In this document: positions 45,526-53,477 of the stretch, piece by piece
Layout: each line of letters begins with the position of its first letter
Position numbering within the stretch: position 1 is the first letter of the stretch
Source of the DNA: Bradyrhizobium sp. OK095
Lineage (GTDB): Bacteria; Pseudomonadota; Alphaproteobacteria; Rhizobiales; Xanthobacteraceae
Assembly: GCF_900109945.1 (NCBI RefSeq)
Contig: NZ_FOBX01000003.1
Coordinates: 496,001 to 560,000, forward strand
Direction: 5' to 3'
DNA: 64,000 nt
The notes under the pieces: generated by a model
The model's input: the letters and a program-made list of their open reading frames with translations, nothing else
Database searches by the model: none
Told to the model about the DNA's origin: nothing
Program-made: the position numbers and the translations under genes

Positions 45526-45924
45526 ATGACGCCGCTCGAGAAACTTAAAGCGATGAAGATGCCGTTCGCCGAGCTCAAGGGCGTCGAATTCGTCGAGGCC
45601 GAGAAGGATCGCGTGGTCGCGCGGATGACCGTCCGCCCCGATCTCTGCACGCTTCACCACACCATCCATGGCGGGGCCGTGATGGCGCTGGCCGATTCCG
45701 TCGGCGCGGCGGCGACCGTGATCAACCTGCCGGAAGACGCCAAGGGCACGACCACGCTGGAGAGCAAGACCAATTTCATCGGCGGGGCCAAAGAGGGAAC
45801 CACGGTCATCGCCACGGCGACCCCGGTGCACCGGGGCCGTCGCACCCAAGTCTGGACCACCCGGCTGGAAACCGAGGACGGCAAGCTGGTCGCATTGGTG
45901 ACCCAGACGCAGCTGGTCCTGTAA
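45526..45924 (+). CDS. Hotdog-fold thioesterase, PaaI/YdiI type
   Basis: A 132-aa thioesterase with the family core LHHTIHGGAVMALADSVGAAA (catalytic Glu/Asp replaced by Asp in the helix) and ESKTNFIGGAKEGTTVIA. It hydrolyses acyl- or aryl-CoA esters. GGGAGGAAAT lies before the ATG at 45526; an ATG five codons upstream is less well placed. The gene is alone, between the BtuF-fold gene and a GNAT gene. Confidence 0.88.
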   Translation: MTPLEKLKAMKMPFAELKGVEFVEAEKDRVVARMTVRPDLCTLHHTIHGGAVMALADSVGAAATVINLPEDAKGTTTLESKTNFIGGAKEGTTVIATATPVHRGRRTQVWTTRLETEDGKLVALVTQTQLVL

Positions 45925-46006
45925 GACTACGGGGCTTTGATTTTATTAACGAATTAGTCGCTTCCGATGCCCGAAACTTGAGCAGGTTCCCGTCTTGAAA
46001 ATTATG

Positions 46007-46049
46007 GTGCGATGCACAATATTGGAGGCCTAGGGATTCGAACGCCTCC
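46007..46049 (+). promoter_or_regulatory. Inverted-repeat sites in the leader of a GNAT gene
   Basis: GTGCGATGCAC (46007-46017), a 4-3-4 inverted repeat, and a hairpin GGAGGC/GCCTCC (46024-46029 with 46044-46049) lie just ahead of the ribosome site of the gene at 46077. They may be an operator and a leader hairpin. Confidence 0.3.
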
Positions 46050-46076
46050 TCGAGGGACACCAAGAGGAGTTTTGAC

Positions 46077-46688
46077 GTGATACTTGAAGACACCACCCGC
46101 GCGCAGTCCGTTCCGGGCTATGTGCGGACCTTGAGCCAGCAAGAAGAATTGCCGCTTTTGCGTGATCACCTGCTCAGGCTCGATGCCGCAAGCCGGCACG
46201 ATCGTTTCAACGGCTTTCTCGACGATAGCTTCATCGAGCGCTACGCCGCCCGCTGCGCCGAGGACGGCACGGTGATCGTCGCCTACATCGTCGACGGCAT
46301 GGTCCGCGGCGCGGCCGAGCTACATCCGCCGGAGGGCGATTCGCTACCCGAGGTCGCCTTCAGCGTGGAAGCCTCCGCGCGGCGCCAGAACGTCGGCACC
46401 ATCCTGTTCAGCCGCCTGATCGCCGAAGCGCGCTGGAAGGGTTTTAAGCGCCTGCGCATCACCACCGGCGCCGAGAATCACGCGATGCGGGCGCTAGCGC
46501 GAAAGTTTGGCGCAAATCTGCAATTCCGCCATGGCGAATCGACCGGCACGATCGATCTCATCAAGACACCCGAAGCCGAGCTCGCCGATCTCGCGGCTTC
46601 GCCGTTCACGGCGAGTCGCGCTTTGCTCAGCTTCAACTCGACCTGCTGGAAGATCATCTCCAGCATGTACGGCAATCGCGCCGCCTGA
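46077..46688 (+). CDS. GNAT-family acetyltransferase
   Basis: A 203-aa GNAT protein with an N-terminal extension, then VAYIVDGMVRGAAELHP, VAFSVEASARRQNVGTILFSRLI (acyl-CoA loop RRQNVG) and KRLRITTGAENHAMRALARKFG. The start is the GTG at 46077 with AAGAGGAG upstream. The substrate is unknown; no neighbour gives a hint. A strong terminator follows. Confidence 0.87.
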   Translation: MILEDTTRAQSVPGYVRTLSQQEELPLLRDHLLRLDAASRHDRFNGFLDDSFIERYAARCAEDGTVIVAYIVDGMVRGAAELHPPEGDSLPEVAFSVEASARRQNVGTILFSRLIAEARWKGFKRLRITTGAENHAMRALARKFGANLQFRHGESTGTIDLIKTPEAELADLAASPFTASRALLSFNSTCWKIISSMYGNRAA

Positions 46689-46709
46689 ATCGAAGCCACC
46701 TGAATCAAA

Positions 46710-46740
46710 AAGCGGACCGGCTAAAACCGGTCCGCTTTTG
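46710..46740 (+). terminator. Rho-independent terminator
   Basis: AAGCGGACCGG (46710-46720) pairs with CCGGTCCGCTT (46727-46737) and is followed by TTG. It separates the GNAT gene from the convergent gene at 46764. Confidence 0.85.
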
Positions 46741-46763
46741 TATTGGGGCAGGGAATTACGCGC

Positions 46764-47069
46764 TCAGGTGCCGGTGCGCTTGTCGTTGCCGAAGCGGCGC
46801 ACGACGCGACGCTCGACCACGACCGAGCGCTGTGCGCCCTGTTCGCCGGCGATCACGCGGGTGGAGGTGATGCGGCTGTTGGTGCGAACCTGTTTCTTGA
46901 CCTCGGCCTGCACGACATCGAGCGGCATGCCCATCAGCGCTGCGGCGATCTCGGCCTGCTGCTCCTGATCGTCGGTGATGCCCACGGCGGCGAAGATCGC
47001 CTCGTCCAGGGTGGGCGGATCGTGGCGCACGCGCCGCGTGCCATATTTGGTATTCCAGTCTGCGTTCAT
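46764..47069 (-). CDS. Conserved hypothetical protein, 101 aa
   Basis: A small soluble protein: NADWNTKYGTRRVRHDPPTL, then DEAIFAAVGITDDQEQQAEI and ALMGMPLDVVQAEVKKQV, ending in a basic tail (RVVRRFGNDKRTGT). GAGG lies 9 nt before the ATG. The predicted fold is helical. No motif gives a function. A palindrome TTGCATTGCAA is upstream (47112). Confidence 0.7.
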   Translation of the reverse strand: MNADWNTKYGTRRVRHDPPTLDEAIFAAVGITDDQEQQAEIAAALMGMPLDVVQAEVKKQVRTNSRITSTRVIAGEQGAQRSVVVERRVVRRFGNDKRTGT

Positions 47070-47111
47070 AACGGCCTCGTTTCGATGCCGGGATACCTAG
47101 TGCTGTCTATG

Positions 47112-47122
47112 TTGCATTGCAA
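47112..47122. promoter_or_regulatory. Palindrome TTGCATTGCAA upstream of a hypothetical gene
   Basis: A perfect 5-1-5 palindrome in an AT-rich patch 43 bp before the ATG at 47069 (minus strand). It could be an operator; the binding protein is unknown. Confidence 0.35.
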
Positions 47123-47164
47123 TATGAATTTGGTGCGGCATCTCAGCTATGCACCGCTCAGGTG

Positions 47165-47911
47165 TCATGGCGGTGACGCGGCACCGGCGTTCTCGACCTG
47201 TTGTTGCGGCCAGCGCTTCAACGCCGCATGACCGGCTTCCGTAAGCCCGTAGATTCCCCGGTCCGCGCGCTCGAACCAGCCATACACATTGTTAAGCATG
47301 ATTTTGCCGGCATCGGGACAGCGCTCGCGCAGCTCGCGCACCTTTCGTGGTCCAGCAGCCAGCTCCGAAGCGCAGGCCAGCGCCTGCTGCCGATAGGCCG
47401 TCATGATGGGTGCGCGCGTGCTCCCACCGAGCACAGGATCGCCCTGTCGGCGCTGATGCTCGGCCACGAGGCGCGAGCGGACCTTTGGCTCGCGGCGCGG
47501 CGCCGCCGTCGGCGGCTTCACCAGCACCTCGACCTGGCCGCGGTCGGTTACCCCGAGCATACCGAAGCCGAGCCGGCGGCAGAGATTGCGATAGCGCGCA
47601 TCGCTCTCGCGTCCCTTGCCGCGCACCGACATCTTGGCAGCGATCCAGACTTCGTCGCCGGCGGGCGCGCGATCGACCGCTTGCAGGATCAGCTCGAGAT
47701 TGAAGGCGAGCTTGAGCTCGCCGATCACCACGACTGGCGGATCGCCGGCGCTGAGGCCCACGAGATCGCAGCCGCCGATCTCGCCCTTGACCGAGAAGCC
47801 GAGCTCTTCGAGGAAGCGTTTGACGGGGAGATAAAGCTCAGTTTCCACGAGGCGCTCGGATCCGAGAATCAGTTGCGTCCAGTCTAGCCCGGATCGGACT
47901 TGGGGCTCCCG
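47165..47911 (-). CDS. DUF2161-like protein with a restriction-endonuclease-type core
   Basis: A 248-aa protein. The N-terminal half has LYLPVKRFLEELGFSVKGEI, then CDLVGLSAG and VVVIGELKLAFNLELI, a PD-(D/E)xK-like pattern (Glu, Asp, ExK) of nuclease folds. The C-terminal half (SRLVAEHQRRQGDPV; ALACASELAAGPRKVREL) looks like a DNA-binding wing. The family is annotated as unknown function in the group. It is divergent from a GrlR-like gene. An upstream in-frame ATG at 47977 exists. Confidence 0.7.
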   Translation of the reverse strand, partial: REPQVRSGLDWTQLILGSERLVETELYLPVKRFLEELGFSVKGEIGGCDLVGLSAGDPPVVVIGELKLAFNLELILQAVDRAPAGDEVWIAAKMSVRGKGRESDARYRNLCRRLGFGMLGVTDRGQVEVLVKPPTAAPRREPKVRSRLVAEHQRRQGDPVLGGSTRAPIMTAYRQQALACASELAAGPRKVRELRERCPDAGKIMLNNVYGWFERADRGIYGLTEAGHAALKRWPQQQVENAGAASPP

Positions 47912-47975
47912 CGCCATTTGATCGGGAACCGATGATCCGGCTATCCTGCGGGCGGGACAGTCGGGCGCTGGCGAC

Positions 47976-48323
47976 ATGACAATCAGGAACGGGCTCTATC
48001 ACATTCGCATCGAGATGCTGGATGCGGTCCAGGGCGGCAATCAGGGCGTCATGGTGCTGCGCGACGGCACCATGCGCGGCGGCGATTCATTTTTCTTCGC
48101 CTACGGCAGCTACACCTCGGCCGAGGGCAAGTGGAAGGGCGAGCTGACCAACGAGGAACACTCGCTTTCGTTCGACGAGCGTCCGGTGTGGGGCCGCAAG
48201 GTCGTGACCATCGGCTTCAGCGGCACCTACAATGAGGAGACCGCGTACGGCGAAGGCATCGCACTCGCAGGCAAGCAGAGCATACGTTTCAAAGGTAATC
48301 TGCGGCTGCTGGTGCCGGATTGA
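47976..48323 (+). CDS. GrlR-like single-domain protein
   Basis: A 115-aa protein made of one GrlR-fold domain: NGLYHIRIEMLDAVQGGNQG, MRGGDSFFFAYGSYTSAEGK, then WKGELTNEEHS and VTIGFSGTYN. GrlR is a lipocalin-like negative regulator in enterobacterial type III secretion; here the DGxY...GGD...GxY pattern and length are the basis. This is the smallest of four related loci within 12 kb (others at 52757, 55772 and 59073). It is divergent from the DUF2161-like gene by a few bases. Confidence 0.75.
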   Translation: MTIRNGLYHIRIEMLDAVQGGNQGVMVLRDGTMRGGDSFFFAYGSYTSAEGKWKGELTNEEHSLSFDERPVWGRKVVTIGFSGTYNEETAYGEGIALAGKQSIRFKGNLRLLVPD

Positions 48324-48329
48324 TCGCAT

Positions 48330-48584
48330 TCACTTCACGAGGCGGTCGTAGTCGGCGTGAGAGCCGATCCAGAACCAGACGCAGACCCGATCGGTCTCGA
48401 TGGCCAGCGCGCGATAACGCAGCCCGACTCTGGCGGACCAGAATCGTCCGACCCGCTTGAACTGAAGCGAAGGATGAGTGGGATCGCTCTTCAGAAGCTT
48501 GAAATTGGCATCGGCCTGCCGCTGAACACTGGTTGGCAAAGCCTCATAAGCCTTCCAGAATCTCGGCGACGCGGCGTGTTTCAC
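48330..48584 (-). CDS. RelE/ParE-type toxin
   Basis: An 84-aa protein of the RelE/ParE fold: SPRFWKAYEALPTSVQRQAD, HPSLQFKRVGRFWSARVGLR, then YRALAIETDRVCVWFWIGSH and DYDRLVK. Relatives cut ribosome-bound mRNA or block gyrase. The stop of the antitoxin gene upstream overlaps its start by four bases (ATGA). The usual catalytic Arg/His residues are partly present. Confidence 0.85.
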   Translation of the reverse strand: MKHAASPRFWKAYEALPTSVQRQADANFKLLKSDPTHPSLQFKRVGRFWSARVGLRYRALAIETDRVCVWFWIGSHADYDRLVK

Positions 48585-48778
48585 AAGTCGCGAGTTTGGC
48601 CAGCACGATAGGCGCTCAGCGCCTCCTCGGCAAAGGCGTCGAGCTTGCCCGCCTGAGCATCTTGCTCCAAGGCTTGGTCAAAGCGTTGTGCGTCGAACTG
48701 ATCGAACCAGGCGCGAAACTCCGCCAATTCGTCAGGCGTAAGTTGTTCGATGGCCCGCTCGATGTCTTCGGTGGTCAT
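48581..48778 (-). CDS. Antitoxin of a RelE/ParE pair
   Basis: A 65-aa, mostly acidic protein (EDIERAIEQLTPDELAEFRA, then FDAQRFDQALEQDAQAGKLD) whose ...LTPDELAEFRAWF... helix matches the antitoxins that bind RelE/ParE toxins. It is the first gene of the pair and shares four bases with the toxin gene. Short antitoxins of this type have no DNA-binding domain, so autoregulation would be unusual. Confidence 0.8.
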   Translation of the reverse strand: MTTEDIERAIEQLTPDELAEFRAWFDQFDAQRFDQALEQDAQAGKLDAFAEEALSAYRAGQTRDL

Positions 48779-48832
48779 GGACCAAATATAGCAGCGCGGT
48801 GTGTCTGGGAAAAGATGGCTCGACGCCGAATC

Positions 48833-49513
48833 TTACACCCGCCCGCCGACCGGGATCAGCGCGCCGGTCACGCCGCTCGCGGCGTCGCTTACGAGGAACA
48901 GGATCACCTCCGCGAGCTCCTGCGGCGTCACCCATTTGGAAAAGTCCGCTTTCGGCATGTCGGCGCGGTTGGCATGGGTGTCGATGGTCGACGGCAGCAC
49001 CGCGTTCACGGTGACCTTGCCTTTCCACTCGCTCGCCAGCGCTTCGGTCAGGCGATGCACGCCGGCCTTCGACGCTGCATAGGGGCCCATGCCGGAGCCG
49101 GCCTGGAGCGCGCCCATGGCGCCGATATTGACGATGCGGCCGGTCTTGGACGCGGCGAGGTGCGGCAGCGCCGCGCGCGAGGCGTTGAGCGTGGTCAGCA
49201 CGTTGAGCGCATACATGCGCTGCCATGTCTTGATGTCGCCGTCGCCGACGGCCTCAAAGGCGAAGCCGCCGGCGATGTTGATCAGTCCGTCGAGCCTGCC
49301 AAAGTGCTTCGCGGCCGCCTCGACTGCCGTCTTCGCCTGCGCCGCGTCGGACAGATCGACGCCGCCGATCTCGATGCTTTCAGGCGTCGCTGGCATTTGC
49401 GAGGGGGCGTGATCGATGCCGGCAATTCGTGCGCCACGTGATTGCGCCGTCTCGGCGACGACTTTTCCAAGTGCGCCGAGGGCTCCGGTAACGATCAGAA
49501 CTTTGCCTTGCAT
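48833..49513 (-). CDS. Short-chain dehydrogenase/reductase
   Basis: A 226-aa NAD(P)-dependent oxidoreductase with the Rossmann start KVLIVTGALGALGKVVAET (variant TGxxGxxG), INIAGGFAF (NAG-type), the catalytic YxxxK in PYAASKAGVHRL and Ser in GAMGALQAGSG. There are three in-frame ATGs (49519, 49516, 49513); the third is best spaced from GGGAG. It lies 24 bp after a tyrosine phosphatase gene on the same strand, so the pair may be co-transcribed. Substrate unknown. Confidence 0.9.
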   Translation of the reverse strand: MQGKVLIVTGALGALGKVVAETAQSRGARIAGIDHAPSQMPATPESIEIGGVDLSDAAQAKTAVEAAAKHFGRLDGLINIAGGFAFEAVGDGDIKTWQRMYALNVLTTLNASRAALPHLAASKTGRIVNIGAMGALQAGSGMGPYAASKAGVHRLTEALASEWKGKVTVNAVLPSTIDTHANRADMPKADFSKWVTPQELAEVILFLVSDAASGVTGALIPVGGRV

Positions 49514-49537
49514 CATCATTCTCCCAGGCAGGGTCAT

Positions 49538-50296
49538 TTACGATTGCAGATAACGCGCCTTCAGTGCGGTCTGCTCCGATGTGCCGAGCTTGAGGCCGTC
49601 GCGCAAGTAGGTTTCGAGATCGCCGTAGTCGCTACTGACGGCTTCGAACGCCGCCGCGAGGTAAGAGGCCTCGACGGTGCCAATGGCATTGCGCACGTCC
49701 TCGGGCAGGTCTGTGGCAGCCGTCGCGTCACGCTTGTAGTGCCGGTTGGTCAACAAATAGTCCTCGGCAACGACGTCGTCGGCTACGCCCAGCGCATGCA
49801 GGATCAGCGCACTGGCAAAGCCGGTGCGATCCTTGCCGGCGGTGCAGTGGATTACGAGCGGCGCGCGGTCTTCCAGCAGATGGCCGAACAGCGCGCGAAA
49901 GCTGTGCGTGTTGTGGCGGACATAGTTGCGGTAGGATTCGCGCATGAGTTCGAGCGCGACCGGTGCAGTCAGCGCGCCCCTTGCAAGTTCGGCGCGCAAC
50001 GCGGCCACGACCGTCGGCTCGATCGGCAGCGAGTGCACGGCGATCTCGTTCACGACGCAGACGCCCGCCATGCGCTCCTCGACGCCGCGAAAGTCGAACG
50101 CGCTTTTGACGCCCAGCGCGCGGACGGTCTCGATGTCGGCGGCGGTCAGCTGGCCGAGATGGTTGGATCGGAAGATCTGGCGCCAGCGCGTGGTGCGGCC
50201 ATCGATGGTCTGGTAGCCGCCGAGGTCGCGGAAATTGCTGGCACCTTGCAGGGCGAGATGACGGAGAGGGGAGTCTTGCACAGAGGAGTCTTGCAT
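49538..50296 (-). CDS. Tyrosine/serine protein phosphatase (PTP-LMW-unrelated, CX5R)
   Basis: A 252-aa phosphatase with the P-loop HCTAGKDRTG (CX5R with Cys, Lys/Asp, Arg) and the N-terminal block SNFRDLGGY typical of bacterial dual-specificity (LipA/PtpB-like) phosphatases. It has no signal peptide. It lies with the SDR gene downstream. Substrate (protein tyrosine or phosphoinositide) is not decided by sequence. Confidence 0.9.
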   Translation of the reverse strand: MQDSSVQDSPLRHLALQGASNFRDLGGYQTIDGRTTRWRQIFRSNHLGQLTAADIETVRALGVKSAFDFRGVEERMAGVCVVNEIAVHSLPIEPTVVAALRAELARGALTAPVALELMRESYRNYVRHNTHSFRALFGHLLEDRAPLVIHCTAGKDRTGFASALILHALGVADDVVAEDYLLTNRHYKRDATAATDLPEDVRNAIGTVEASYLAAAFEAVSSDYGDLETYLRDGLKLGTSEQTALKARYLQS

Positions 50297-50344
50297 TGGA
50301 TCAGCTTTTGTTATGTTGCCGGCGGGCTATTACAGGGGGCGATC

Positions 50345-50671
50345 ATGAACCGGCACAAGGCCATTGTTTTGGCGATCACCATGCTGGCGGGCGGAATTTT
50401 CGGGGTGCGGCAGGCCGATGCGCAGACGTTCCGGACCTATCGCTGCGCCGATGGTACGCAGTTCATCGTGGGGTTTTATGACGAGGACAAGCGCGCCTTC
50501 CTCCAGATCGACGGCGAGCCTGTGACACTTGCCGAGCGGCTGACGATTTCCGGCGCGCGCTATTCGGGGGCGGGGATCACGCTTAGGATTCCCAAGAGCG
50601 GCGCCACAACGGTCAAGCATCTGAAGCGGCCGGTGACGGCCTGCGCAGTGGTCGAAAAGCCCGGGTTCTAG
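50345..50671 (+). CDS. MliC-type lysozyme inhibitor-like exported protein
   Basis: A 108-aa protein with a signal peptide (KAIVLAITMLAGGIFGVRQADAQ) and a mature MliC-like core: TYRCADGTQFIVGFYDEDK, LAERLTISGARYSGAGITLR. The YxCxDG start and SGxxY turn match the MliC/COG3895 group, which bind c-type lysozymes. ACAGGGGG precedes the ATG. A terminator follows 21 bp after the stop. Confidence 0.75.
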   Translation: MNRHKAIVLAITMLAGGIFGVRQADAQTFRTYRCADGTQFIVGFYDEDKRAFLQIDGEPVTLAERLTISGARYSGAGITLRIPKSGATTVKHLKRPVTACAVVEKPGF

Positions 50672-50691
50672 CTGGAAGGACAACACGAATC

Positions 50692-50727
50692 AAAAAGGGC
50701 CGAAACCTCGTTGTTTCGACCCTTTTT
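50692..50727 (+). terminator. Rho-independent terminator
   Basis: AAAAAGGGCCGAAAC pairs with GTTTCGACCCTTTTT around CTCGTT (with two mismatched bases). It serves the MliC-like gene and, through its symmetric A/T arms, possibly the convergent gstI. Confidence 0.8.
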
Positions 50728-50782
50728 CAAATTGCCGCCAGGCGCATGTGAGAGCGCTGCGGTATCAAACCAAACGCAGGCA

Positions 50783-50986
50783 TCAGCGATCCCATTTCGG
50801 CTTGGCCTCATCGACTGCTTCCTGATGGTACCAGCTGCCGCTGCAGATCGTCTCGTTCACAGGGAGCGAGAGGCGGTCGGCAGGAAGGCGGCTCTCACCG
50901 TAGCGGCGTCCTCCGAGAGCCGCGCGGCCCCCGGCGGGGAATTGATAGATCGTTGCCGATCCCTCACTCAGTCCATTGTTCATCAT
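50783..50986 (-). CDS. gstI: GstI-like translational inhibitor of glnII (DUF2735)
   Basis: A 67-aa protein starting at 50986 (or 50983) with GAGGAGA upstream; DUF2735 signature GSATIYQFPAGGRAALGG. In Rhizobium leguminosarum the gene divergent from glnII encodes GstI, which inhibits glnII translation; this gene has the same position and family. It would tune nitrogen assimilation against ammonia. The 537 bp between the two starts is long; upstream ATGs in this frame are without ribosome sites. Confidence 0.75.
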   Translation of the reverse strand: MMNNGLSEGSATIYQFPAGGRAALGGRRYGESRLPADRLSLPVNETICSGSWYHQEAVDEAKPKWDR

Positions 50987-51523
50987 TGCGGTATCTCCTC
51001 GGGCCGAAGCGCTTACCTCCATGGTGCGCCCGACTCGTTCGCTTGTGGTTACTGGAGTCCCCATATCGGCTCCGCATTCCGAAATGCAAAGTGCTGAAAA
51101 GGAAATCAGTTTCAGCTTATTTTGTAGGCAGCGAACCTTCTGCATCCTCCAAGGCACCACGTCGATGACTAACGCTTGGGCCATTGCGAAGGTTGCGGGC
51201 GGGGGCTGCAGACTTTGCGAAAATTGCCGGACGTTGATGCGCGTTTCATCGGCAACCTCCGGCAACACGCAGTCTGCTCCAGAATCGGGCGTTTTCCGCG
51301 GGATTTTTGCAGTGCAGCTTCACGGGAAGGTGCGCGTCTATGACGCACGCCGCTGTGGACGGTTTACCGACAGGGGAAGGCCCTGGCCGCCGTGGATAAC
51401 CTTCCGCGCTGCGGCCTTTTGGCACGCAAAATGCTTGGAAGAGGGCGGCCGATAGTGGCCGGGTAAACAATCGTGCGGGGGCCCCCGGGCCCCCACCTTT
51501 CGCATCATCTACAGAGAGGCTCA
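50987..51523. other. Divergent gstI-glnII control region
   Basis: This 537-bp region separates gstI and glnII. It contains the sigma-54-like promoter at 51420 and no convincing gene. NtrC boxes and the gstI promoter should lie in it. Confidence 0.6.
51420..51435 (+). promoter_or_regulatory. Sigma-54-type promoter of glnII
   Basis: TGGCAC, five bases, then ATGCT: the -24 element is exact and the -12 differs by one base from TTGCT. It is 89 bp before the glnII ATG, as expected for NtrC-controlled glnII. NtrC sites upstream could not be assigned with confidence. Confidence 0.7.
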
Positions 51524-52558
51524 ATGACCAAGTATAAGCTCGAGTACATCTGGCTCGACGGATATACGCCGACTCCGAACTTGCGCGGCAAAACCCAGAT
51601 CAAGGAATTCGCGTCGTTCCCGACGCTTGAGCAGCTTCCGCTCTGGGGCTTCGATGGCTCCTCCACCCAGCAGGCCGAAGGCCACAGCTCCGATTGCGTG
51701 CTGAAGCCGGTCGCCGTCTATCCGGACGCCGCACGGGAGAACGGCGCGCTGGTGATGTGCGAAGTCATGATGCCCGATGGCAAGACCCCGCACTCCACCA
51801 ACAAGCGCGCCACCATCCTCGACGATTCCGGGGCCTGGTTCGGCTTCGAGCAGGAATACTTCTTCTACAAGGACGGCCGTCCGCTCGGCTTCCCGGCCTC
51901 CGGCTATCCGGCGCCGCAGGGCCCGTACTACACCGGCGTCGGCTACTCGAACGTCGGCGACGTCGCCCGTAAGATCGTGGAAGAGCATCTCAACCTCTGC
52001 CTCGCGGCCGGCATCAATCACGAAGGCATCAACGCGGAAGTCGCGAAGGGCCAGTGGGAATTCCAGATCTTCGGCAAGGGCTCCAAGCGGGCCGCTGACG
52101 AAATGTGGATGGCTCGCTACCTGATGCTGCGCCTCACCGAGAGCTACGGCATCGACATCGAGTTCCACTGTAAGCCGCTCGGCGACACCGACTGGAACGG
52201 CTCGGGCATGCACGCCAACTTCTCCACCGAGTACATGCGCACGGTCGGCGGCAAGGAGTACTTCGAGGCGCTGATGGCGGCCTTCGACAAGAACATCATG
52301 GACCACATCGCCGTCTACGGCCCGGACAACGACAAGCGTCTGACCGGCAAGCACGAGACCGCGCCGTGGAACAAGTTCAGCTACGGCATTGCCGATCGCG
52401 GCGCGTCGATCCGCGTTCCGCACTCCTTCGCCAACAACGGCTACAAGGGCTATCTGGAAGACCGCCGTCCGAATTCGCAGGGCGACCCATACCAGATCGC
52501 TTCGCAGATCCTGAAGACGATCGCGTCCGTGTCGACCGAACAGAAGGCGGTCGCCTAA
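51524..52558 (+). CDS. glnII: Glutamine synthetase type II
   Basis: ATP-dependent amidation of glutamate, the second GS of rhizobia. The 344-aa eukaryote-like enzyme shows LPLWGFDGSST, WFGFEQEYFFY (metal/glutamate), INHEGINAEVAKGQWEFQIF, DWNGSGMHANFST and KHETAPWNKFSYG. GAGAGG precedes the ATG. In rhizobia it is transcribed from an NtrC/sigma-54 promoter, consistent with the site at 51420, and inhibited in translation by GstI. A strong terminator follows. Confidence 0.98.
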   Translation: MTKYKLEYIWLDGYTPTPNLRGKTQIKEFASFPTLEQLPLWGFDGSSTQQAEGHSSDCVLKPVAVYPDAARENGALVMCEVMMPDGKTPHSTNKRATILDDSGAWFGFEQEYFFYKDGRPLGFPASGYPAPQGPYYTGVGYSNVGDVARKIVEEHLNLCLAAGINHEGINAEVAKGQWEFQIFGKGSKRAADEMWMARYLMLRLTESYGIDIEFHCKPLGDTDWNGSGMHANFSTEYMRTVGGKEYFEALMAAFDKNIMDHIAVYGPDNDKRLTGKHETAPWNKFSYGIADRGASIRVPHSFANNGYKGYLEDRRPNSQGDPYQIASQILKTIASVSTEQKAVA

Positions 52559-52602
52559 GATCCTCCCGGCCCGGGCTGGGGGGCTTGCCCGGGTTGGACT
52601 TT

Positions 52603-52639
52603 AATCCGCCGGAGCCGAAAGGCTCCGGCGGATTTTTGC
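52603..52639 (+). terminator. Rho-independent terminator of glnII
   Basis: AATCCGCCGGAGCC (52603-52616), a GAAA tetraloop and GGCTCCGGCGGATT form a perfect 14-bp stem followed by TTT. Confidence 0.95.
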
Positions 52640-52756
52640 ATTCTGATGACAGCCCTTGTTGTGGGTCTGCCGGCCATGCCGGCTTGAAGCCTGTCCACCG
52701 CCAGCCAAACCGGAGTAGAGTATCCTTGGATGCGCGCGGGGCCGGGGACACGGCTG

Positions 52757-53458
52757 GTGTTTGAAGGCTTCTACAAGACGAGATTTCAGCTCGGCGACGC
52801 CGTCGGCCGGAGCGTGATGCATGCCGGCAATGGCAAGATGCTGGGCGGCAATTCGGCCTTCGCCCATATCGGCACCTATGAGAGAACCGAAGCCGGCGTC
52901 GACATCGTCATCAAGACCGTGCGCCACAATCCCGATCCGACCTACCGCGCCATGGCCGGCACCGACGATGCAACGTTGATCGCGAAAGGCTGGCCTGACG
53001 GCGACCTCTATCGCTTCAAGGGCGAGCTCAAGGAGCTGCCCGGCGTGCCGTTCCAGTCGGTGATGACGCCGATCAGGGAGGACGAGGTGCCGATCGCCGG
53101 CGGTGTCGGCGAGGGCGGTATCGCCGACGGCCTCTACTCGATTCACCTGCGCATGTTGGACGGTGTCGATGGCGGCCTGACCGGCGTGATGCTGCTCAAC
53201 CAGGGCCGCATCCTTGGCGGCGACGCCTCGTTCTACTATCTCGGCAGCTACACCGCCGCGAACGGCCGCTGGAAGGGCCAGATCCTCAACCAGGAGCACA
53301 CGCCGGCCAAGGACGATCCGATCTTCGGCGGCCACGAGGTCGGCATCGGCTTCTCCGGCAGCTATGATGCGGAACAGGCGGTGCTGGAGGCAACGGCGCT
53401 TGCCGGCAAGCGCAGCCTGCGCTTGACCGCCGCGCTCAAGCTGATGCACAGCGCCTGA
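52757..53458 (+). CDS. GrlR-like protein with two tandem domains
   Basis: A 233-aa protein made of two GrlR-fold domains: N-terminal (FEGFYKTRFQLGDAVGRSV, GGNSAFAHIGTY) and C-terminal (DGLYSIHLRMLDGVDGGLTG, LGGDASFYYLGSY, ILNQEHTPAK). The start is the GTG at 52757, matching the start of the homologue at 55772 (residue 10 of a longer frame from 52730). It follows glnII and its terminator. Its C-terminal domain closely resembles that of the gene at 55772. Function is unknown beyond the domain. Confidence 0.75.
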   Translation: MFEGFYKTRFQLGDAVGRSVMHAGNGKMLGGNSAFAHIGTYERTEAGVDIVIKTVRHNPDPTYRAMAGTDDATLIAKGWPDGDLYRFKGELKELPGVPFQSVMTPIREDEVPIAGGVGEGGIADGLYSIHLRMLDGVDGGLTGVMLLNQGRILGGDASFYYLGSYTAANGRWKGQILNQEHTPAKDDPIFGGHEVGIGFSGSYDAEQAVLEATALAGKRSLRLTAALKLMHSA

Positions 53459-53477
53459 TCGTTATCCGGGAAGACAC

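Noticed and set aside
51300..51420. NtrC boxes upstream of glnII
   Set aside because: Only weak partial matches (for example TGCAGC...GGTGCG near 51311-51332) were seen, too degenerate to list as sites.
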